The position numbers were made by a program, and so were the translations under genes. The notes under the pieces were generated by a model, which saw only the letters and a program-made list of their open reading frames with translations, had not been told where the DNA came from and made no database searches. 36,995 nucleotides of DNA, from positions 1 through 36,995 of the forward strand of contig CAZAXX010000016.1 in assembly GCA_964489265.1 (NCBI GenBank), read 5' to 3'. This DNA is from CAYRUP01 sp964489265. Lineage in GTDB: Bacteria > Pseudomonadota > Gammaproteobacteria > DSM-16500. Positions 7,636 through 15,493 of the stretch are shown in pieces (within the stretch, counting starts at the first letter, position 1; each line of letters starts with the position of its first letter).

Positions 7636-8694
7636 TTAATGATTCCATTGATAAACCAACATGGTTTTATTTTCAGAAGGGAGTGGCGTGAGCTTTTGTC
7701 CGATTGAAACAGCTTGGACAAATGTATTTTCTGTGCCACGCAAACTCACATCCAGTGTGACTTCATTCTCAGTCACATGGGCAACTTCAACATTAGTGAC
7801 TGCTGTTAAGTGTTTAACATAATTCATCACTTGACTGAAATCATCTGACTGCGTAATGCCGACGATTTTCACTGACAGCTTAATTTGCGCATCATTCGTC
7901 ATGACTGCTGCGTAACGACCCGCCAATGTATCCGCAATATTATCTGCTAACGCAGCAAAGCTATCTACCAGCGTTTTGCCTGGTGGACTGAAGCTCCACT
8001 GATCTGTGTCCATGACCAATTTCCACTGCGTGTTATAACCTTTTTCATCTTGGGTAATCCGGCCAACTAAAATCGCATCGCTGCCATACCGTTTTGCTGC
8101 AGTGGTTAACTTTACAAGATCCATTGTCGCAACATCATTCGCAGTCACCTGACTAATGTCTTGCATATCCATTGCTGGAAATATGACTGGCACACCACGT
8201 CGATCCATATTTTGTTTTAAAATGACCGGGATATCACTAGCCGCATTCGCGCCAATAATTTCAGGTTTATGATTCAGCATTTCGAAGTCTAGCCAAACTA
8301 AGATTAACGGACGATTCTGTCCCCAAATAGGCACGCCTGCATCACGCAATAATTTGTTGACGCCATCCGCATCAAAATTGATATGTAATAAATAAGGTGT
8401 GGTTGCTGCGACAAAAGAAGGTGCTGGTGTGTAACTGAATTCTTGCATCAACGTATTTGCAGAACTTAAACGTGCTTTCAAAGCAGTATTATTTAACACT
8501 TGATTACTACCACTCACTTTTATAAAAACTTGCGAAAGCGCGGGTTGCAATAAGCGCTCGCGTTCTTGTGCCGATTGCGATGCCACTGGAACAACACCTT
8601 GATATAACGCAGTCACCCGGACTGCATTGGCAACGCCCGCCATTAGGAATAAACCCAACGTTAGATATAGTAAGAGCCACCCAAGTCTTTTCAT
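7636..8694 (-). CDS. DUF2066 domain protein with signal peptide
   Basis: A conserved proteobacterial protein of unknown function, 352 residues from the ATG at 8694. That start gives a clean signal peptide (MKRLGW, then a Leu-rich core ending GVANA, about 1-24) with AGGTG at good spacing; a start at 8748 adds 18 residues and would bury the signal. The mature part is predicted periplasmic, beginning VRVTALYQGVVPVASQSAQE, typical of DUF2066. This gene order (DUF2066, AI-2E permease, hda) recurs in gammaproteobacteria, usually near purMN, which are missing here. It is the first gene of the operon running to ftsB; 215 bases separate it from the divergent helicase gene. Confidence 0.82.
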   Translation of the reverse strand: MKRLGWLLLYLTLGLFLMAGVANAVRVTALYQGVVPVASQSAQERERLLQPALSQVFIKVSGSNQVLNNTALKARLSSANTLMQEFSYTPAPSFVAATTPYLLHINFDADGVNKLLRDAGVPIWGQNRPLILVWLDFEMLNHKPEIIGANAASDIPVILKQNMDRRGVPVIFPAMDMQDISQVTANDVATMDLVKLTTAAKRYGSDAILVGRITQDEKGYNTQWKLVMDTDQWSFSPPGKTLVDSFAALADNIADTLAGRYAAVMTNDAQIKLSVKIVGITQSDDFSQVMNYVKHLTAVTNVEVAHVTENEVTLDVSLRGTENTFVQAVSIGQKLTPLPSENKTMLVYQWNH

Positions 8695-8789
8695 TAAGCA
8701 CCTAGTGTAAAAAAGAAATATGCCTATTATAACCATAGTTTTAGTCAAGAATACCGCCCAATTTGAGGAAAAGAATTTTATACTAAAGC

Positions 8790-8818
8790 TTGCATTCTTG
8801 CCAAAATAATGGTCATAT
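8790..8818 (+). promoter_or_regulatory. Possible sigma-70 promoter for the DEAD-box helicase gene
   Basis: TTGCAT (8790-8795) and TCATAT (8813-8818) are separated by 17 bases, about 90 bases upstream of the helicase start. This would give a 5' leader of roughly 85 bases containing the hairpins at 8827-8839 (AGAGC-TTT-GCTCT) and 8858-8904. The hexamers are imperfect and the call is tentative. Confidence 0.3.
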
Positions 8819-8857
8819 AGCCCCCCAGAGCTTTGCTCTCATTATTATTCCCTTCCA

Positions 8858-8904
8858 AAGTTCTCGTTAATTTTAGGCAGGGCCACTGCCAAAACGAGGA
8901 ACTT
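8858..8904 (+). promoter_or_regulatory. Hairpin burying the helicase ribosome binding site
   Basis: AAGTTCTCGTT (8858-8868) pairs with AACGAGGAACTT (8893-8904), giving 11 base pairs and one bulged G (8899). Inside it, GGCAG (8876-8880) pairs with CTGCC (8886-8890) around GGCCA. The Shine-Dalgarno GAGGA (8896-8900) of the gene starting at 8910 lies entirely in the 3' arm. The pairing is seen directly in sequence; a role as thermosensor or cold-responsive switch is inference. Confidence 0.55.
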
Positions 8905-8909
8905 ATAGA

Positions 8910-10775
8910 ATGACGTTCGATCAATTAAATTTAGATCCACAAATCTCCAGGGCACTTACTGCCTGTGGATATAATAACCCTACTCCCATTCAGGCTAAAT
9001 CAATTCCTGATATTTTATTGGGTAAAGATATGGTTGCTTCCGCCCAAACCGGGACTGGAAAAACCGCAGCATTTGTATTGCCAGCATTACACCGTCTGGC
9101 GACCCAAACACCCGGTAAAAAACCCCGTGTTTTGATCTTGACCCCCACACGTGAATTGGCAAGCCAAATCACCCAGGCGGTGGGCAAATACGGCAAATTT
9201 TTACGTTGCAATATTGCCAGTTTAGTTGGCGGGATGCCTTATCGTCAGCAATTACGCGATTTATCACGCGCCGTTGACATTATTGTTGCAACCCCCGGCC
9301 GTTTGTTAGATCACATGAGTAATCGCCGTCTCGATTTATCTGGAATTGAAATGTTGATCCTTGATGAAGCCGATCGCATGTTAGACATGGGTTTTATTGA
9401 CGATGTGAGAAGCATTGCAAATGAAACACCGGAAAGTCGTCAAACATTATTATTCAGCGCAACGGTCGATAATAGATTGAGCCAAGTGATTCGCCAATTA
9501 CTGAAAGAACCCGTTCGAGTTGATTTTTCCGCTGAAAAACTCACACCGACCAAGATCGCTCAAGAATTATATATGGCGGATAATCCACAACATAAAATGC
9601 GTTTGTTAATGCACTTTATCCAGGATCAAAATATTTTTAAGGCGATTATTTTTTCTGCCACCAAAATCAATGCCGATCGATTAGCCGGCGAATTGATTGA
9701 CCAGGGATTTGCAGCAGCTGCTTTACACGGTGATTTAAAGCAAAACGTGCGAACCCGTACGGTTGAACAATTGCGTCGTGGCAAAATTCAATTTTTAGTT
9801 GCAACCGATGTGGCTGCGCGTGGTATTGATATTAATGATGTGACTCACGTTATTAATTTTGATTTACCTAAATTTGCCGAAGATTATGTGCATCGTATCG
9901 GTCGAACAGGCCGTGCTGGAAAAACTGGAGTTGCGATCTCATTTGCTCTGCCCCAGGATATTCGCCATGTGCAACGCATTGAACGTTTAATGAAACAGCA
10001 ATTAGAACGTAAAACAATTGAAGGCTTAGAACCCAAAAAACAAGCTCGCATACACATGAATGATGCGCCTAGACATAAACCAAAAAAGAAGAGCGGTGGT
10101 TCATCTTCTGGTTTCAAAGGCAAAGCGAAGCGCTCCCATTTTGATGATGCGCCAAGCTATAAATCCAAGAAAAAAGAAGGTTCTGCAAATGAGTTTGCTA
10201 AACCGAAACGTCCTCGTCGTGATAATGATTTTGATGCGCCACGTTTTGCAAAGAAAAAAGAGGGAACTGCAAAACGCGATGATAATACGTTTAGAAGACG
10301 TGATGACTCGGGTGCTTCTGCTGGTTTCTCTAAAAAACAACGCCCCTATCGTGGCACGGATGACTCTGCACCAAAGACACGTGGAGACGATGCACCTCGC
10401 TATCGCTCAAAGAAAAGTGACAGCGCGCCCTATCGTGGTAGAGATGATTCCGCACCAAAGAAACGTGGCGATGATGCGCCTCGCTATCGTGGCAGAGATG
10501 ATGCCGCACCAAAGAAACGTGGCGATGATGCGCCTCGCTATCGTGGCAGAGATGATGCCGCGCCAAAGAAACGTGGCGATGATGCGCCTCGCTATCGTGG
10601 CAGAGATGATTCCGCACCCAAAAAACGTGGGGATGCGCCTCATTATGCTTCGAAGAAAAAAGACGGTGCCAGTGAGTTTAAAAAATCCAAACGCCCTGGT
10701 TATAAATCAGACGCTCCATTTAAAAAAGCGGACGATAAGAATAAACCATTTAAAGCAAAAAGACGCTCGGATTGA
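8910..10775 (+). CDS. rhlE: DEAD-box ATP-dependent RNA helicase, RhlE-like, with repetitive tail
   Basis: RNA helicase of 621 residues. The RecA-like core (1-~375) carries every motif: Q motif (F3 to Q28, NNPTPIQ), motif I AQTGTGKT (45-52), PTRELA, TPGRLLD, DEAD (152-155), SAT, ATDVAARGID and HRIGRTGRAG. Such enzymes unwind short RNA duplexes in ribosome assembly, RNA decay and cold adaptation. The C-terminal ~245 residues are low-complexity Lys/Arg/Asp/Ser, with DAPRY-type motifs and an 18-residue tandem repeat (10434-10646), probably a disordered RNA-binding tail. The ATG at 10060 in another frame is only a shadow of this repeat. The start at 8910 has GAGGA nine bases upstream, inside a hairpin. 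It is transcribed alone. RhlE is the best guess from the core and tail; CsdA or SrmB are less likely. Confidence 0.9.
   Translation: MTFDQLNLDPQISRALTACGYNNPTPIQAKSIPDILLGKDMVASAQTGTGKTAAFVLPALHRLATQTPGKKPRVLILTPTRELASQITQAVGKYGKFLRCNIASLVGGMPYRQQLRDLSRAVDIIVATPGRLLDHMSNRRLDLSGIEMLILDEADRMLDMGFIDDVRSIANETPESRQTLLFSATVDNRLSQVIRQLLKEPVRVDFSAEKLTPTKIAQELYMADNPQHKMRLLMHFIQDQNIFKAIIFSATKINADRLAGELIDQGFAAAALHGDLKQNVRTRTVEQLRRGKIQFLVATDVAARGIDINDVTHVINFDLPKFAEDYVHRIGRTGRAGKTGVAISFALPQDIRHVQRIERLMKQQLERKTIEGLEPKKQARIHMNDAPRHKPKKKSGGSSSGFKGKAKRSHFDDAPSYKSKKKEGSANEFAKPKRPRRDNDFDAPRFAKKKEGTAKRDDNTFRRRDDSGASAGFSKKQRPYRGTDDSAPKTRGDDAPRYRSKKSDSAPYRGRDDSAPKKRGDDAPRYRGRDDAAPKKRGDDAPRYRGRDDAAPKKRGDDAPRYRGRDDSAPKKRGDAPHYASKKKDGASEFKKSKRPGYKSDAPFKKADDKNKPFKAKRRSD
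10434..10646 (+). repeat. 54-bp in-frame tandem repeat in the helicase tail
   Basis: Three successive 54-bp units (10434-10487, 10488-10541, 10542-10595) encode RGRDD(S/A)APKKRGDDAPRY with almost no nucleotide differences. A fourth unit (10596-10646) has lost one codon, and a diverged unit lies upstream at about 10351-10404 (RGTDDSAPKTRGDDAPRY). The low divergence indicates recent duplication by slippage or recombination, so copy number may vary between strains. Confidence 0.9.
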
Positions 10776-10856
10776 TCTTTAATTGATCAATTCGAACCGG
10801 TAAGCTTATTTGTGAATGCCACTTGGTTGGTAACCTGCTAGATTTTTCTGCTAAAA

Positions 10857-10887
10857 TATAATATATTGATTTTATAATATATTGATT
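10857..10887. repeat. Pair of 15-bp AT-rich direct repeats before ihfB
   Basis: TATAATATATTGATT occurs at 10857-10871 and again at 10873-10887. Each copy contains a perfect TATAAT, so one may be the ihfB -10 element, but no good -35 is visible. The arrangement could also be an operator, for example for IHF autoregulation; that is inference. Confidence 0.45.
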
Positions 10888-10942
10888 GTTATAGCAGATG
10901 TTGAACACCAACCAAACGGAGGCAGCATTACTGCTGAATACA

Positions 10943-11281
10943 ATGCTAATCAAATCACAGTTAATTGCCGAAATTAGTAAACAACTCCCTCATCTTCCCG
11001 AAAAGGATATCGCGCTTGCTGTTAACAGCATTATCGAGCAGATGAGTGATATTCTCAGTAACGGCGGACGCATAGAAATCCGTGGTTTCGGAAGTTTTTG
11101 TTTGCACTATCGTCCTCCCCGTAAAGCGCACAACCCCAAAACTGGCGAAAAACTCATTACGAGTCCAAAGTATGCAGTGCACTTCAAGCCAGGCAAGGAA
11201 TTGCGCGAACAAGTGAACGCCAATCGCCACATTCCATTGCAAGACGCGATGGACAATAGCGATTCGGATGACACGGAATAA
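10943..11281 (+). CDS. ihfB: Integration host factor subunit beta (HU/IHF family)
   Basis: DNA-bending nucleoid protein acting as a heterodimer with IhfA in replication, recombination and transcription. The core matches IhfB: LIKSQLIAEISKQ at the start, GRIEIRGFGSFCLHYRPPR in the beta arm, and NPKTGEK then HFKPGKELREQVN. I chose the ATG at 10943 because homology begins there (112 residues, E. coli 94). An upstream in-frame ATG at 10898 would add 15 residues, and neither start has a well-spaced Shine-Dalgarno; GGAGG at 10918-10922 lies between them. The C-terminus extends about 18 residues beyond the family end and is acidic (DNSDSDDTE). The usual partner rpsA is not upstream. A family A repeat follows the stop immediately. 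Confidence 0.87.
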   Translation: MLIKSQLIAEISKQLPHLPEKDIALAVNSIIEQMSDILSNGGRIEIRGFGSFCLHYRPPRKAHNPKTGEKLITSPKYAVHFKPGKELREQVNANRHIPLQDAMDNSDSDDTE

Positions 11282-11286
11282 TTACG

Positions 11287-11311
11287 TAGGGGCGGATCCA
11301 TGTGTCCGCCC
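11287..11311. repeat. Family A palindrome, short form
   Basis: TAGGGGCGGATCC and TGTCCGCCC form an imperfect palindrome between the convergent genes ihfB and dcd. The dcd stop codon (11317-11319) is five bases beyond it. Flanking ACGTA and TACGT extend the symmetry. In RNA it could fold into a GC-rich hairpin and might serve as a bidirectional terminator. Confidence 0.65.
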
Positions 11312-11316
11312 GTCTA

Positions 11317-11883
11317 TTACGTCACCGGCAACGTCACTCCTCGCTGCCCCTGATACTTCCCACCACGATCTTTATAAGACGTCTCACACGCTTCATCCGA
11401 TTCTAAAAACAACAACTGCGCCACACCTTCATTCGCATAAATTTTAGCTGGCAACGGCGTCGTGTTCGAAAATTCCAATGTAATATGACCTTCCCATTCA
11501 GGCTCTAATGGCGTGACATTCACAATAATCCCACAACGCGCGTAAGTCGATTTACCGACACAAATCACTAACACATTTCTTGGGATACGCAGATATTCAA
11601 CACTACGCGCCAAGGCAAATGAATTGGGCGGAATAATACAAACATCCGATTCGACATCCACGAAGCTCGTTTCACAAAAATTCTTAGGATCAACAATCGC
11701 TGAATTGATATTGGTAAAAATTTTAAATTCTCTGGCACAGCGAATATCATAGCCATAACTTGAAGTGCCATGGGAGATGGTTTTGCCGTTTGTGGTATGT
11801 CGCACTTGCCCGGACTCAAACGGTTCAATCATGCCGTGTTGCTCTGCCATACGGCGAATCCATTTATCTGATTTAATACTCAT
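11317..11883 (-). CDS. dcd: dCTP deaminase
   Basis: Deaminates dCTP to dUTP, feeding thymidylate synthesis through dUTPase. It has 188 residues (E. coli 193). Family signatures are MSIKSDKWIRRMAEQHGMI at the N-terminus, SSYGYDIR, the trimer active-site segment GKSTYARCGIIVNVTPLEP, and EWEGHITLEFSNTTPLPAKI, with the catalytic Glu and nucleotide-binding residues. It ends near KYQGQRGVTLP as usual. It lies 16 bases downstream of mrp on the same strand, and the mrp-dcd-metG neighbourhood is conserved in gammaproteobacteria. Confidence 0.95.
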   Translation of the reverse strand: MSIKSDKWIRRMAEQHGMIEPFESGQVRHTTNGKTISHGTSSYGYDIRCAREFKIFTNINSAIVDPKNFCETSFVDVESDVCIIPPNSFALARSVEYLRIPRNVLVICVGKSTYARCGIIVNVTPLEPEWEGHITLEFSNTTPLPAKIYANEGVAQLLFLESDEACETSYKDRGGKYQGQRGVTLPVT

Positions 11884-11899
11884 AATTCTCTACATCCTT

Positions 11900-12712
11900 T
11901 CAATCATTCTGAATGACAATTTTTGGAAAGTTACTTGAATCTCCCTGTCCCTGCAAGGAAAGTTTTTCAACCAGCTGGCTCGCAATTTGTCGATAAAGTT
12001 TTGCGTTTTCACCCATTGGATCTGCAATGACAGTCGGTTTTCCACTATCCGTTTGCTCACGAATTTGTAAAGCAAGCGGCAATGCGCCCAAGAAAGAAAT
12101 ACCATACTGAGCCGCCATCTGCTGCCCACCACCTTCCCCAAAAATAGGTTCCGCATGTCCGCACTCAGAGCAAATATGCAAACTCATATTTTCAACGACA
12201 CCGAGAACAGGCACATTCACTTTACGAAACATTTCATAAGCGCGTCTGGCATCTAACAAAGCTAAATCTTGCGGCGTCGTCACAATCACCGCACCGGTCA
12301 CAGGAATTTTTTGCGCTAACGTTAATTGAATATCACCCGTTCCAGGCGGCAAATCAATGATTAAATAATCCAGATTATCCCATAACGTGTCATTCAATAA
12401 TTGTTGTAAAGCACCACTCACCATCGGCCCACGCCAAATCATCGGCGTATTTTCATCGATTAAATAACCAATCGACATGGATTGAATGCCATGCGCGATG
12501 ACCGGCAACATTTTTTTTTGCTCGAGCACTTCCGGGCGAACGTGAATACCCAGCATCAAAGGCACGCTCGGACCATAAATATCCGCATCTAAAATCCCGG
12601 CCCGGAAACCTGTCTGTGCCAGCGCCAAAGCAATATTCACTGCAGTAGTCGATTTACCGACACCGCCTTTGCCAGAGGCAATCGCTATTATATTTTTCAC
12701 ATTTGGTATCAT
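11900..12712 (-). CDS. mrp: Mrp/ApbC iron-sulfur carrier ATPase, short form
   Basis: P-loop ATPase of the Mrp/NBP35 family, which carries and delivers [4Fe-4S] clusters to apoproteins. It has the deviant Walker A (SGKGGVGKST, residues 13-22), DADIYGPS, IDLPPGTGD and the cluster-binding CxxC (CSECGH, about 198). At 270 residues it lacks the N-terminal MIP18/DUF59 domain of E. coli Mrp (369 residues); short forms are known. The ATG at 12712 has GAGGGT six bases upstream. It is divergent from metG, as in E. coli, and probably co-transcribed with dcd. Confidence 0.92.
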   Translation of the reverse strand: MIPNVKNIIAIASGKGGVGKSTTAVNIALALAQTGFRAGILDADIYGPSVPLMLGIHVRPEVLEQKKMLPVIAHGIQSMSIGYLIDENTPMIWRGPMVSGALQQLLNDTLWDNLDYLIIDLPPGTGDIQLTLAQKIPVTGAVIVTTPQDLALLDARRAYEMFRKVNVPVLGVVENMSLHICSECGHAEPIFGEGGGQQMAAQYGISFLGALPLALQIREQTDSGKPTVIADPMGENAKLYRQIASQLVEKLSLQGQGDSSNFPKIVIQND

Positions 12713-12744
12713 GCGATACCCTCACATTCATTTTAAATTGCCCA

Positions 12745-12750
12745 ATTATA
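12745..12750 (-). promoter_or_regulatory. Putative -10 element for mrp-dcd
   Basis: Reading the minus strand, 12750-12745 is TATAAT, 33 bases before the mrp start codon. No convincing -35 is visible. It lies only 27 bases from the oppositely directed metG -10, so the two promoters would share binding space and could compete. Confidence 0.45.
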
Positions 12751-12755
12751 CACAC

Positions 12756-12783
12756 ATGACGATTTGTAATAACATGCTATAAT
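12756..12783 (+). promoter_or_regulatory. Extended -10 promoter for metG
   Basis: TATAAT at 12778-12783 is preceded by TGC, giving the extended -10 motif TGnTATAAT. ATGACG at 12756-12761, 16 bases further up, can serve as the -35. The predicted transcript would start near 12790, leaving a leader of only about 20 bases before the metG ATG, which has no clear Shine-Dalgarno. Confidence 0.6.
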
Positions 12784-12808
12784 TCTGAGTTTTTGGACAG
12801 AGCCAAAC

Positions 12809-14815
12809 ATGCCGCAAACAAATCGCAAAATATTAGTCACTTATGCACTGCCCTATGCCAATGGCTCGCTCCATTTAGGCCATCTGGTTGGATTGATTCA
12901 AACGGATATTTGGGTCCGCTTCCAAAAAATGCGTGGGCACGATTGTATTTATGTCTGCGGTTGCGACAGTCACGGCACTCCTATCATGATTCAGGCCGAT
13001 AAAGTGAATTCGACACCGGCCGATTTAGTTGAAAAAATTCGTAGTGAACATCAAACCGATCTTGCTGATTTTCTAGTGGGACTTGATAATTATTACACGA
13101 CTCACTCAACGGAAAATCAGACGTTAGTAGAAACGATTTTTAACCGACATTTAGCGCAAGGCAATATCGATAAACATGTTATCAAACAAGCATTCGATCC
13201 CGAGAAAAAAATGTTTCTGCCTGATCGCTTCATCAAAGGCGAATGTCCACGTTGCGGAGCCAAAGATCAATACGGTGATAATTGCGAAGTCTGCGGCGCG
13301 ACTTACACACCCACTGAATTAAAAAATGCATACTCTACTCTCTCAGGCGCAAAACCCATTGAAAAAGAATCCGAACATTACTTTTTTAAATTAACGCATT
13401 TCGAAGAATTTCTAAAAAATTGGACGCGCGCCGGTCACTTGCAAGATCAAGTGACGAACAAACTGGATGAATGGTTTAAAACCGGCTTAAAAGAATGGGA
13501 TATTTCTCGTGACAAACCGTATTTTGGTTTCAACATTCCTGGCGAACAAGATAAATATTTTTATTGCTGGCTCGATGCACCGATTGGCTATATGGCAAGC
13601 TTCAAAAATCTTTGTGAAAAAAATAAAAAATTAAATTTCGATGAATATTGGGAAAAAGATAGCAAAGTTGAATTGCATCAATTTATCGGCAAAGACATCA
13701 TTTATTTCCATGCATTATTTTGGCCGGCGTTATTACACGGCGCAGAATATCGCTGTCCAACCCGGATTTTCACGCATGGTTTTTTAACCATCGACGGACA
13801 GAAAATGTCAAAATCGCGCGGAACATTTATCAAAGCGCGCACGTATCTTAATCATTTAAAACCAGAATATTTACGTTATTATCTTGCAACCAAATTAAGT
13901 GATCGCGTCGAAGATCTCGATATTAATTTAGATGATTTTACGCAACGCGTGAATTCTGATTTAGTTGGAAAATTTGTTAATATCGCGAGTCGCTCAGCGA
14001 GTTTTATCAATAAATATTTTGCTGGGAAATTAGCGGAAAAATTAGCGGAACCTGAATTATTCAACGAGTTTGCAGCGAAAGGTAATTCCATCGCAGAAAA
14101 ATTCGAGAATCTGGAATTTAGCCAAGCCATGCGAGAAATCATGGCGCTTGCCGATCGCGCCAACCAATACATCGATGAAAAAAAACCATGGTCGGCTATC
14201 AAAGATCCAGCACAAAAAGAAAATGTGCATGCGATCTGCAGCATGGGAATTCACTTGTTTCGCACATTGATGATTTATCTAAAACCCGTCATGCCAGAAA
14301 CTGCAATTCAGGTAGAGAAATTTTTAAATTGCAAACCACTCACCTGGGCAGACAAAGATACACCACTCTTGAATCATGCAATTAAAGAATTTGAACCGTT
14401 AGCACAACGTCTCGACAAAAAACAAATTGAGGAACTTAAAATGGATGCGTCAGAAAAACCAGCCGCTATCGAAGCTGAAAAAAAATCATTTATCAGCATT
14501 GAAGATTTCGCAAAAATTGATTTACGCATTGCAAAAGTCATTCGCGCAGAACATGTAGAAGGCGCTGAAAAATTATTGCAACTCGAATTAGACTTAGGCA
14601 ATGAAAAGCGTCAAGTCTTTGCTGGAATTAAATCGGCTTATCAACCGGAAGAATTATTAGGAAAATTAATTGTCATGGTTGCGAATTTAGCGCCACGCAA
14701 AATGCGTTTTGGTTTGTCTGAAGGCATGCTGTTAGTCGCGAAAGGCAATGGCGAAAAAGATCTTTGGGTCATCAGTCCAGAAACAGGTGCAGAGCCTGGA
14801 ATGAAGGTACAATAA
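12809..14815 (+). CDS. metG: Methionyl-tRNA synthetase
   Basis: Class I aminoacyl-tRNA synthetase that charges initiator and elongator tRNA-Met. It has 668 residues (E. coli 677). The HIGH motif appears as HLGH in ALPYANGSLHLGHLVG (about 13-28). The zinc knuckle has two CxxC pairs (CPRCGAKDQYGDNCEVCG, about 147-164), and the KMSKS loop reads GQKMSKSRGTF. The anticodon-binding helical domain follows, then a C-terminal tRNA-binding/dimerisation domain (about 565-668, IEDFAKIDLRIAKVIRAE). Nothing appears broken. Its stop TAA shares one base with the ATG of the next gene (14815). Confidence 0.97.
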   Translation: MPQTNRKILVTYALPYANGSLHLGHLVGLIQTDIWVRFQKMRGHDCIYVCGCDSHGTPIMIQADKVNSTPADLVEKIRSEHQTDLADFLVGLDNYYTTHSTENQTLVETIFNRHLAQGNIDKHVIKQAFDPEKKMFLPDRFIKGECPRCGAKDQYGDNCEVCGATYTPTELKNAYSTLSGAKPIEKESEHYFFKLTHFEEFLKNWTRAGHLQDQVTNKLDEWFKTGLKEWDISRDKPYFGFNIPGEQDKYFYCWLDAPIGYMASFKNLCEKNKKLNFDEYWEKDSKVELHQFIGKDIIYFHALFWPALLHGAEYRCPTRIFTHGFLTIDGQKMSKSRGTFIKARTYLNHLKPEYLRYYLATKLSDRVEDLDINLDDFTQRVNSDLVGKFVNIASRSASFINKYFAGKLAEKLAEPELFNEFAAKGNSIAEKFENLEFSQAMREIMALADRANQYIDEKKPWSAIKDPAQKENVHAICSMGIHLFRTLMIYLKPVMPETAIQVEKFLNCKPLTWADKDTPLLNHAIKEFEPLAQRLDKKQIEELKMDASEKPAAIEAEKKSFISIEDFAKIDLRIAKVIRAEHVEGAEKLLQLELDLGNEKRQVFAGIKSAYQPEELLGKLIVMVANLAPRKMRFGLSEGMLLVAKGNGEKDLWVISPETGAEPGMKVQ

Positions 14816-15405
14816 TGTCTTGCCGCAAACTCACGCAGGAGCAAATTGATGCCGTATTACCGCAAACCCAATGTGGACTTTGCGGTTATAACGGTTGCCT
14901 GCCGTACGCAAAAGCACTTGCTGAAAAAGAAGCGCCTATTAATCTTTGTCCGCCTGGTGGCGTCCCAGGCTTAATTGCGCTGGGTGAATTACTAGAACAA
15001 GATCCCACGCCTTTCATGCAAGAAATGGAACAAAAAGCAAAACCGCTCAGTGTTGCTGTGATACGTGAAGCAGAATGTATTGGCTGCACCAAGTGCATTC
15101 AAGCGTGTCCAGTCGATGCAATTTTAGGTGGCGCGAAACAAATGCATACTGTGATTGCAAACGAATGCACGGGCTGCGAATTATGTATTGCGCCTTGCCC
15201 AGTTGATTGTATTGATATGGTGACCATTGCAGAGCGCGAACATACGCCTGCCCATTTTCGCGAACGTCATTGTGCGCGAGAAATACGATTACAACCAAAA
15301 TCAGCAACGCTTGCCGCAGAAAACCCAACACCTCTTTCCGAGAAACAATCGTATATTCAAGCCGCTATTTTGCGCGCGAATGCGAAACGAACTAACCAGC
15401 CTTAA
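14815..15405 (+). CDS. RnfB/RsxB-like ferredoxin without membrane anchor
   Basis: Iron-sulfur electron carrier of 196 residues. The N-terminal 4Fe-4S domain has CGLCGYNGC then CPPGG (about 21-50). Two ferredoxin-type clusters follow: CIGCTKCIQACP (about 86-97) and CTGCELCIAPCP (about 116-127). These match RnfB/RsxB, the subunit that relays electrons in the Rnf/Rsx complex. The N-terminal transmembrane helix of E. coli RsxB is missing: the protein begins MSCRKLTQEQIDAVLPQTQC. No other rnf genes are in the window. The start at 14815 overlaps the metG stop (TAATG) and has AAGG upstream; an open frame from 14764 lies inside metG. A soluble electron donor role is inferred. Confidence 0.85.
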   Translation: MSCRKLTQEQIDAVLPQTQCGLCGYNGCLPYAKALAEKEAPINLCPPGGVPGLIALGELLEQDPTPFMQEMEQKAKPLSVAVIREAECIGCTKCIQACPVDAILGGAKQMHTVIANECTGCELCIAPCPVDCIDMVTIAEREHTPAHFRERHCAREIRLQPKSATLAAENPTPLSEKQSYIQAAILRANAKRTNQP

Positions 15406-15413
15406 TAAAGGCT
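15398..15413 (+). terminator. Weak terminator-like hairpin after the ferredoxin gene
   Basis: AGCCTT (15398-15403) pairs with AAGGCT (15408-15413) around AATA, and TAATCTTTCT follows. The stem includes the stop codon. It is short and AT-balanced, so termination efficiency is doubtful. Confidence 0.35.
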
Positions 15414-15493
15414 TAATCTTTCTGCAGTATAATTATTGCTCACATTATAACAATATATAATCAATAAGTTATACAAAACGAGGCTATAGTCTT

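Noticed and set aside
10434..10646. Regular repeats that could suggest a CRISPR array
   Set aside because: Units are directly adjacent without unique spacers and are in frame with the helicase gene.
10060..10782. A 240-codon open frame overlapping the helicase tail, with antisense frames at 10330-10643
   Set aside because: They are created by the 54-bp repeats read in other frames; the products are repetitive and resemble no protein family, and the helicase frame is continuous.
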